DNA from: Ophiothrix spiculata
Taxonomy: Eukaryota > Echinodermata > Ophiuroidea > Amphilepidida > Ophiotrichidae
Reading direction: 5' to 3' (one strand)
DNA: 57,018 nt
Assembly (NCBI GenBank): GCA_000969725.1
Contig: JXSR01S011648.1
The stretch's first letter is position 1; each line of letters begins with the position of its first letter. The notes beneath the pieces are model-generated. The model was given only the letters and a program-made list of their open reading frames with translations, was not told where the DNA came from and searched no databases. Of the stretch, positions 48,607 through 57,018 are shown in pieces. The position numbers and the translations under genes are program-made.

Positions 48607-50104
48607 TGTTTAACTTTCTTTTTGCTTTGTTTTGCAAACGACAATAAAAATGGATTTCTCCTAAAATGGTCTACACCAAAAACAATGATTAGCGACGAGT
48701 TAATGCAAAAACACCAAAATGTTACATACTGTGTTTTTACTTTGAAAGGTAATGTTCTCCTCACCGTTTTACTTTTAGTGTTGCTTCTCTTTGAAAACAA
48801 TGTCTCGTGTGCCAAAGGTTGAAGTAGAAACAGTGAATTTTAAGTTGATACAATCAACAAGCATCTCTCCTACTTCCACAATACTATATCTTGAATGCAC
48901 TCTGTACTCCACTAAGTGTGTCAATAAGTTGACACTTAATGAGTTCAATTGGGTTTTGAGCACACATTGGCACACACCATGGGTAAGTTGTTGTGACATA
49001 AAGAAGCCGATGTATCGAAATTGTCAAGCAGCACTTTGGCAATTCACTTTGTACTAATCAATTGTTTTTACTCAAATTATATACAGTCTTATAGAGGGCA
49101 CAGTTATTTGTACTTTGGTGTCTGTCTACGTAACTATTCTCTTTGTTTGCCGCTTTATTTGGATTTACTTTGAGAATAGAAATATTGCCCTGCATAAATT
49201 TTGACTTGACACAAAATTAAAATGTAAATGGTAACATTTTTCATTACTTGTTGAATAAAATGAATGTTTTGTAAATACAAAAGTACTTGAACATACAATA
49301 AGTCATGCAATGCAGTATTTTGTTAAGTTCTTATCAACCAACACTTACGAAATGGTTTCATATTATGGGCAGGTGTTTTCTACACTTGTTTTGTAGAAAG
49401 CTTAAATGATGTATATCTGAAAACCCACCTACAAATTCCCAAAATTCAACTCTTGCATGTAACAGAAAATGAAGTTTTCTTATTTTACATCTCTTTTTAA
49501 GTGAATGGTCGACCACATAATCTTCCTATGCTTCTCTTGATTCATGTCTTTGACTTGCTCAATAGCTTAGTTAAATTTTAATGAAATACGTCCTCATATT
49601 TCCTTTAAGGATTAGTCAAAGGTAATTAATTACAACACACCTCAAAGGAGAATAATTAATTGGTTGTTACACATGCTCAGCCTATGATGGCAGCAGAGAA
49701 TCAAATTGAGTCTAATACAAACCAGCTATCAGTTCCTTGCTAAATCTTACACTATCAAGTGACAAAATGCACTTCAATATAAATTGATATCCTATGTGTA
49801 TTTCATTTCAGAGTCAAGTACCTGTCCCCTTCTTTTGATATGGAAACTTTTAGTTCAGAGCACCCAAATCAACTGATCATGCTACACCAAAACAGCATGA
49901 GCATATTTTTGCAAGTAGAACTTTTCATGCACAAGCATAGGTGATTAACCCATTCTCTGTTTTAAAAAATCTCATCGGAAATATTCTGTAAAAAATGGTG
50001 TGTATCCGCTGATTTGAACATGGTCCTCTCACACCCAAAGTCCCTTTGTCACTATGTCAAGCCACTGAGCACATGCTGCTATGGCAGCAATTTTGTGATC
50101 ACCA
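48607..50104. other. Intronic sequence, no feature recognised
   Basis: Several overlapping short frames on both strands (48775-49057) have no family resemblance. No clear mobile element seen. Confidence 0.5.
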
Positions 50105-50201
50105 ACCCAGTAAACACAAAATGTTTTTTAAACATTAAAATAATGTTATGAAACATTTTAAATGTTTTTTTAATGTTTAAAAAGTTTTGTGTTTGCAGGG
50201 T
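50105..50201. mobile_element. 97-base palindromic MITE
   Basis: The ends ACCCAGTAAACACAAAA and (reverse complement) ACCCTGCAAACACAAAA flank near-palindromic AAACATT/AATGTTT repeats. Short palindromes of this style are widespread in invertebrate genomes. Target duplication not resolved. Confidence 0.75.
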
Positions 50202-51617
50202 AATTCCGGTCTTTCTTTACTTGGCTGATTGTGATATTTTGTTGTTTCGTACAGTTAGGGTTATTAAATGAATATACAGATGGAAGTTGGTTTTTATTTA
50301 ATGTCCATTTCTGTTAACAATGAACATTTTGTGGTTAGTAAAATATGTAGTCAATGAAGATTGTTTTACTTTAACTAACAACATCATTGCACAAGTATCA
50401 ACAACCGATCTGAGACAAAACAATTGAGTGTAGACTTGATTAAAATCTTGAAACAGGTGATGATATGTTGATAGTAAATAGGTTGTGAAAATATTGAGAG
50501 AGTCTACAAATTACTTGCCAGAGTGAAATAGTTTACATGAAAATATCTTGGTCAATTTAAGACAATTTATTTTGTTGTTAAATACTGAGATATCAGTTTT
50601 GTTGTTAAATACTGAGATATCAGTAAAACAAAAACCACAAAAATGTTTGTTACAGAACCCTAAGTAAACATCACTTTTAAATTTCATTTTTCCTCTTGTC
50701 TATGTTTGTAAGCCGACTTGGCACAGTATGATAATCATTTGTAACATGGCCAGGAGTAATTTTACATCCAATATTAGACAAATTCAGAGAAGATATGGGC
50801 AGCGCTTCAATGTTAACAACATTTAGTTTGTTTCATCTTAATTCCACAAATTTAGTAAAGGATACAAGGTTAATTAGAAAATGGGATAAATGACAGGACT
50901 TATAATTAAACTGAATGAGAGATTGGTTTATTGACAAAGAGTAAAATCACATTTACTGAGCACAGTGTGAATTCTGTTGTCAGCAGTATCAGTCTGTCTA
51001 GTTTTCAGATTTGAGATGAATTATATATCCAGTTGTTTTCACTTTAGATTTGTCATTTTGCAAAATAATATAGAGTACTGGGTTTAAAATACTCATCACA
51101 GATTGATTATGATGCTGATATTCTCTGAAATTTATCCCAGCATAGGTTTTACTGCTGAATATTTAATACACTAAAATCTGATAGTAGATTTGCTAGTGTG
51201 ACAAAATAACCCACAATATGTGAAAGCCAAATATCTCAAGGTTGGCAGTGCTTTCTTTTTTTGTTGTTGCTATAATGCATATATTATTTAAATAAAATAT
51301 ATTGTGCTCCAGCGAAAGATATTTCTTTTCAGCAAAATCTAAAATAGATGGATTTTTTTATCAGAATACCAATATGAAAGTTGAAAGAAATTTTGTTGTT
51401 GATATAAAAGAAATAGTGTACCGGGTGAGGTAGCTTTAGGTGAAACACATTAGAGATGCAATCTCCGAATAATGCTTAACAAAGAAAATCTATCAAATAA
51501 TAATACTCAGTTATTGCCATTATTGATACCACACTTAGTCTTGTCTGAATATGATAAGTAATTTCGAGTTAAAATGTGATAATAATTGAAAAAATATTTC
51601 ATCAAAATGGTACTCAC
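50202..51617. other. Intronic sequence before the exon A donor
   Basis: Non-coding AT-rich DNA adjoining the exon A donor. Apart from a 27-base tandem duplication at 50570-50623, nothing was recognised. Confidence 0.5.
50570..50623 (+). repeat. Perfect 27-base tandem duplication
   Basis: The unit TTTTGTTGTTAAATACTGAG plus ATATCAG occurs twice back to back (50570-50596 and 50597-50623) without change. Confidence 0.95.
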
Positions 51618-51683
51618 CTTCTCTTTTATTATTGCGTAACAATTTAACTTTCGGTAATTGTGTTAAAAATTCACCATCTTCAG
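51618..51683 (-). CDS. GALNT: Internal exon of a polypeptide N-acetylgalactosaminyltransferase (exon A)
   Basis: This 66-base minus-strand exon encodes 21 whole codons ending in LPKVKLLRNNKRE, plus the first base of a glycine codon. GalNAc-Ts are Golgi type II membrane enzymes that transfer GalNAc from UDP-GalNAc to Ser/Thr of mucin-type proteins. The stretch matches the segment of the GT-A catalytic domain just before the conserved REG(L/M)xRSR motif. Seen directly: a pyrimidine-rich tract ending in CCACAG precedes the exon, and GTGAGT follows it. The exon begins with two bases of a split codon and ends in phase 1, which is exactly what exon B needs. The preceding exon lies beyond 57018, since I found no match to the usual FHNEA or VDD motifs in 51684-57018. 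Wording is closest to the GALNT2/14/16 group (known family, from memory); the orthologue is not fixed. Confidence 0.92.
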
Positions 51684-54600
51684 CTGTGGATAAAGATAAA
51701 GAAAAATAGGAAGGTAAACGATTGATTAAGTCAATTATACACAATTAGGGATCTCTGGTTAAGCTTGAATGTAAAGGTCTCAACACCACTTAATTTGCCC
51801 AAAGTACTATACAAAATAACTTCAATTTAGCTATTGAAGGATTTAAAGACCAATATATATAGTTGGACGGCTATTTACACATGTCAGAATATTAGCTATA
51901 AGGTGAATAGTTTTTGGGAATGGGAACCAAAACCTATTTCCATTTAAAGAAAACCATTCAATGGCAACATTTAATAAGTGTTATAATATCACGCCAATTT
52001 CTTATGTTTTTCTTTATTTTTTGAAAATTCCCTAAAATATCAGAGTTTTTGTTATTGCTACCATGGCTAAATCTGACCCAGTTTCAAAAGACGTCATTCT
52101 AAATTTAGAAAAATGATGAATATGTCTGTGCACTTTAAACATCATACATCAACGTCATTTGATTATCTAAGATGACAGTATATAAACATACAGAATGTCA
52201 AAGAATGTTGGTATGCTTGTGAGTTTTCCCACACAAATGGTTCATGTGACAACATGATATAAATCTGTTCATTATGTTTCCAAAACTGCTTTGTAATTCC
52301 CATTAGATGCTATAAATTTCAGATTCAATGACCAAAATGGCTTTATTGACAATTACAATACAGTCATGTTACAAATATAAGCAAAACAAACAAATATAGT
52401 AACCAAAAAATACATAGTAAGAGTTAAACTACAATGTCTGTACCAACATTAAATGCTGCATTAATAAAAGAACACACAATTTGAAAAAATATCATAATCT
52501 TCAGCACCCATAATAGCAATAAATATATCATAATCACTCAAGTTTGTGACATTTAAGAACTTCTTTTCAAATATCTGACAAAAAGGTACGTCCAAACGAA
52601 CTTCAATTATTCAGCAAAATATTGTTGAATATTACTGTAAAAAGCAGTTGGATCACACACATTTCAAATGTTTGAATGTCACTTACACATGTTGACTGAT
52701 AAGCTAATAATACCCTCCCACCCATGAGTAAAGAGGCTGTGCCTACCTGATGTAATGTGAGCTAAATGTTTACAACATTTGATATCAAAGCTATTTAACC
52801 TCATGGTTAGCTCTCTGTGAAAATCTGGTCTATCTTGCCAAATAACATTACAATTTCTTTGGGTAAACCCAGATCATAGTCTGATCAGTAGGACTTTTCA
52901 AAAATTTTGCATCTCAAATAATATAGCTTAATATTGCAATTTCTTTTGACAGACTGCTCTGATCAGAGATACTTAAAAACATTTTTAAACATTTTGAGGC
53001 CAAAATATTGAATACAGTTTGCTTGTTCATTGCTCTTTTGACAAACTACCAGGCCTGCAAACTACTGAATCATTTTGAGAATCTCAAATAACTTCACAAT
53101 TCTGATTGGCAAACTAGTTCGATCTGAAAGATTCAGCTACATTCCTTTTTCTTTATTCATATAAAATAGTCCATTTTCAAGTAAGTCAAATAAATTAATG
53201 ATCTGCATTATCATAGGACAAAATCATTTTAAATTATGAATGCTAGTTAAGAAAAACATCCTCTTGACAAGTGTAGTTATACAGTCAACAAAGTAGAACC
53301 TTTGGAACTGCAAGAGTATTGAAATATGTAAAGACATTTTGTAAATTAAAATTATAGCACATCTAGCACCCACAAGTAAATAATTCTATGCAATATGAAA
53401 TCCAGACTTACAAGCTAACTCATTATTCCAACAATCATATTTACCATTTGACTTATTGACTTATTTTGCAATAAATGTAATACGGAATGATCCCATGAAA
53501 TCTATATTTATAGGCTAGCTCTATTTGTTTATATTCTAACCAAATCTACTATTTGACTTGACTTGCATTCTGAAATGAATATGATGCATCTGAAATTATT
53601 CTTGATGAGAAATCATTCTTTACATTCAAGTTTCATATGTGTTACTTATCTAGATGGATTTTGTTTTGCATTTCTCGATCTTGGAAGATATCATATCATA
53701 TCATATCATATCATATTATATCATATCAACTGATGGCACCGTATCTCTCATAGAAGTGAAACCTATTTTGTGTCTTTTGCCAAATATTGAACTTGAACAT
53801 GTGCAGTATCTTTAATACAGTATATTTTGACTTATTTAATTGATATATAAATTAATAATGAATAAGGAATATGAAAAAGAAACTTTGCAAAAGACAAATT
53901 TAACACATGAATAATATAAGTATATTATAAAAAACTGCAATAATCCAATATAACAAATTTACAAGCATGATGAGAGTAAAATCAGCATTCAACATAGATT
54001 GACTTTTTTGTATGATAACCAGTTTAAAATCCTAGCATATATAGCCAACGGTATAGAGGTACGTCGACTCATACAGTCAAATGACACACTGCTTGCATGG
54101 CAGCAGTGTATTGCGAGTAACAAGAATTTATTGAATGTGACAGGTTTGTGACAATTGACAGTATGCTCAACCTTCCTTAATTGTCAATGTTACATAAATG
54201 TTCCCTTTTTATATCTATTAACTCTATTACATGTTTGTGACTAAGTCCTTATGTAATCAAAAGTTTTAGCTTCTTGGTAATACATGAATCTAGCAATATT
54301 TTGACTTATTGCCAATTCTATATATAGAGTAAACTATGTGTAAACTGCTGAGAAACAACATGACAATCAGGTATGTATTATTTATTTTGCTCTTGAGGTA
54401 AAAGAATATTAGAATACCATTTTTGATAATCTTTTTTGAAATTTTAAATGCAGAGACTTTCCCAGAGCTCATCTGGTAACCTGGTAACCTCTATTTTCTA
54501 TACTGCAATATTTTGACTATAATTTAGAGATAATGGAAATGAGTTCAAGAAAGGAAGTTATTATAATAAATCAGGTATCTATTGATATCATATTAGACTA

Positions 54601-55070
54601 GAGGAATGAAAGCAAATCAATACAACATGATTATCATGCTGAGAAGTGTGCAGAATTTATGTGATACACTAATGTGCTTTCCATCCAAGAGATGAACAAT
54701 GACTGATATTGATTGCGAAATATTCTTGAAAACATGACATCATAAATGCAGGTGGAACATTGGACGTTGCAGAATTCAATTTATCCTCAGACACACCTGC
54801 AATGCAACAGCACAACAATGCTGCAATCTGTATTCTTTCTATTTCCCAAAACAATTCAAAAATATAACATCAGCTTTTAGGCTTAAAAACAAGTGTCTAG
54901 GTTTTTAACAATTACACAAACTTGTTTAATCAAGAGAGAATTTACAGTTTAACACTAATGGCAACATTTTTTTTGTTTCTAAAAAATCATAAAAATAGGT
55001 AGGGTAACCCCTTTGCTTTGTTACCAACTTGACAACCTGTTTGAAACAAAATGATTGCCACAGTTTGTAT
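51684..55070. other. Upstream intron of the GALNT gene, mostly featureless
   Basis: Begins with the pyrimidine tract and AG of the exon A acceptor on the minus strand. No preceding GALNT exon or TE protein was recognised; the only repeat noted is the microsatellite at 53688. Confidence 0.55.
53688..53728 (+). repeat. (ATATC)n microsatellite
   Basis: About eight 5-base repeats with one interruption (ATATT). Confidence 0.95.
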
Positions 55071-55882
55071 AATGATAGACAAGAGCACCTTGTGTCAACT
55101 AGAAAAGGTGTTATATAAATAAATGCAGGTTATATATTATCTTTATAGAATTATCATCCTCTGGGATAAACATCAACACTTACAACAACATGTACCATAC
55201 TTTTAAAACTGCATAAATCTGGGCATGATTTTATAAACTGATTTGAGTGGGAGTACACTTGAACTTTGCGTTCAATTACCTTTGTCACACATAATAATAG
55301 CAGGCTGATGAAAAATATGGAGCTGGTTAAAATGGAGGAGCCTCTCAAAGCTGAAATGCATTGGCAAAAGTGTGCCTAACAGATTAAACAGGTATAGCTA
55401 CTACAATGTTAAGTATCGTATAATGCATGATTACAATGTCAAGAACCGTATAATACGTGGTTTCAATTCTGCTAGCATGTAAATGTTTTACTTCCTTATA
55501 CTTTATACTTCCCCTTTAACTGGACCTTTAAGTTCATAAAGTATTGCTTCATCAGCTTTAACATAGTTGCCTACTTCAAAACTTGCCCTGCTTTATCCTT
55601 CAATGCCAATTGAAGCACTTAAGCTTCCTCTGCCGTATGTGTTTCACTGTGTGAACATCCTAAATCAACAGGTTTTGCTAGTAGAGCTTTTACTTATTCA
55701 CGTACCAGCTTGTTTTGAAACCTCTTGAGATGACTAAGTGAAGCATACCCCATGGCTGGCTATAAATGCCTCAACTTGCAAATAATGTTCAGACTGTTTT
55801 TGTGATTAACAGAATAATTTGAATGTTCTGCAAATTTGATCTTTCAATATATGGAAAGAGCCATCATCATTTTCAAAACTTT
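55071..55882 (+). repeat. Unit 1 of a ~0.85 kb tandem duplication
   Basis: Starts AATGATAGACAAGAGCACCT and aligns to 55998-56839 with an offset of about 930 bases and modest divergence. Shared phrases include TTATCATCCTCTGGGAT and TTTGAGTGGGAGTACACTTG. No coding content is conserved. Confidence 0.88.
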
Positions 55883-55997
55883 ACAGGGACTAGCCTAGAT
55901 TCCACCTAGAATGAAAAACACATGGAAATACTCTATATATAGCTAAAAAGTATAGGAAATCCAAAAAACTGCAAATATTTACAAACAAATGGCTCAA

Positions 55998-56839
55998 AAT
56001 GATAGACAAGAACAACCTGTGCAAACTGGAAAAGGTGCTATAAATAAATGCATGTTATACATGTATTTATTATCATTATAGAATTATCATCCTCTGGGAT
56101 CAAAAACATCAACACTTACAACAATATGTGCCATAATTGAACAAACCAGATGGGACTGGTGTTGTGCTTTTAAAACTGCATAAATCCTAACATGATTTTA
56201 TAAACTGATTTGAGTGGGAGTACACTTGAACTTTGCGTTCAATTACCTTTGTCACACTTCATAATTGTAGGCTGAAGAAAAATAAGGAGCTGGTTAAAGT
56301 GGAGGAGCCTCTCAAAGATGAAATGCATTGGCAAAAGTGTGCTGAACAGATGAAACAGGTATAGCTACTGCAATGTTAGTTATCGTATAATGCATGATTA
56401 CATTGACAAGAACCGTATAATACATGGTTTCAATTCTGCTAGCATATAACTGTTTTACTTCCTTATATTTCCCCTTTAACTGGGCCTTTAAGTTCATAAA
56501 ACATTGCTTCATCAGCTTTAACATAGTTGCCTACTTCACAACTTGCCCTGCTTTATCATTCAATGCCAATTGAAGCACTTTTAAAGCTTCCTCTGCTGTA
56601 TGTGTTTCACTGTGTGAACATCCTAAATCAACAGGTTTTGCTAGCAGAGCTTTTACTTATTCAGGTACCAGCTTGTTTTGAAACCTTAACTAAGTGAAGC
56701 ATGCCCCATGGCTGGCTCTAAATGCCTCACTTGCAAATAATGATCAGACTGTTTTTGTGATTAACAGAATAATTTGAATGTTTTTTAAATTTGACCTTTC
56801 AATATATGGAAAGAACCATCATCATCCTCAAAAACTTGA
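55998..56839 (+). repeat. Unit 2 of a ~0.85 kb tandem duplication
   Basis: Second copy of 55071-55882. It has an extra ~45 bases near 56130-56175 (around AACAAACCAGATGGGACTGG) and lacks a few short stretches. About 115 bases of unrelated sequence separate the units. Confidence 0.88.
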
Positions 56840-57018
56840 GTGGCGATAATTGGACTTGTACTTAAAAAATATGAAAGAAGTTTGCACAATCATACATTTT
56901 GTTCAAGCTGTCAAAAGGGTATCTCATATTAGAGTAAAAATGGATTCATCATTTATCTGAAGTCATTTAGATATTACAAATTTGCATGAATGTTAAAGAA
57001 AATACATTAATTATTTTA

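Larger units (their letters stand above)
8256..51617 (-). other. 43.4 kb intron of the GALNT gene
   Basis: The phase-1 donor of exon A at 51617 (GTGAGT) and the acceptor at 8256-8257 (AG) join conserved GalNAc-T sequence with no missing residues. The intervening 43,362 bases, including 560 N, are therefore a single intron. It contains no further exon of this gene that I can see. It is filled by a tandem segmental array and many transposon insertions, listed separately. Caveat: scaffold gaps and suspected misjoins mean the true length may differ. Confidence 0.88.

Noticed and set aside
48775-49057. Overlapping frames of 74-88 codons on both strands
   Set aside because: No recognisable domain, no splice or polyadenylation context, and complementary frames of similar length are expected by chance.
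52330-52400. TTTATTGACAATTACAATAC stretch as a minus-strand LINE 3' tail
   Set aside because: Suggestive wording only; no coding remnant, repeat tail or target duplication could be identified.

Overview
The window is eukaryotic (animal) genomic DNA. It is strongly AT-rich and comes from a draft scaffold with two runs of N (12205-12714 and 30709-30758). It contains no complete gene and no bacterial-type operons. The only host coding sequence I can support is two small minus-strand exons, 51618-51683 and 8134-8255. They splice in phase to give a contiguous piece of a UDP-GalNAc:polypeptide N-acetylgalactosaminyltransferase (GalNAc-T, GT27 family, closest by eye to the GALNT2/14/16 group), including the metal-binding DxH motif. 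Everything between them is therefore one intron of 43,362 bases, and the two flanks (1-8133 and 51684-57018) are parts of the neighbouring introns of the same gene. The repeat content (L2/CR1-like LINE relics, a Penelope-like element, tRNA-derived SINEs, and hAT-, piggyBac-, Harbinger- and Tc1/mariner-type non-autonomous DNA elements) suits an invertebrate metazoan, perhaps a non-vertebrate deuterostome. The species cannot be fixed from this window.

Layout. 1-8133 is the downstream intron, with a non-LTR retrotransposon relic (about 1118-1655) and a two-unit tandem duplication of about 1.9 kb (2745-6455), each unit carrying a foldback palindrome. Exon B (8134-8255) sits between two ~100-base direct repeats. 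From about 9290 to 44850 the giant intron is a degenerate tandem array of a ~9-10 kb non-coding unit: copies 1, 4 and 5 are nearly full length, and 2, 3 and 6 are truncated. Because the copies align to one another, many mobile insertions can be read as filled versus empty sites with target-site duplications (TSDs). These include a 1.8 kb terminal-inverted-repeat (TIR) element, a 920-base foldback, an L2 fragment, a SINE, and several MITEs. 44851-51617 holds a second SINE, a 93-base tandem duplication, a TTAA-type element, a diverged array fragment, a Penelope-like 3' end with inverted terminal repeats and hammerhead-like motifs, a hAT-type element and a small palindromic MITE. After exon A, 51684-57018 is upstream intron with a microsatellite and another two-unit tandem duplication.

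There is no evidence for a novel multi-gene system. The interesting biology is structural: a very large intron built by repeated segmental duplication and used as a landing site by many transposon families. At two places the sequence looks like alternative alleles joined head to tail, which may be assembly error rather than biology.
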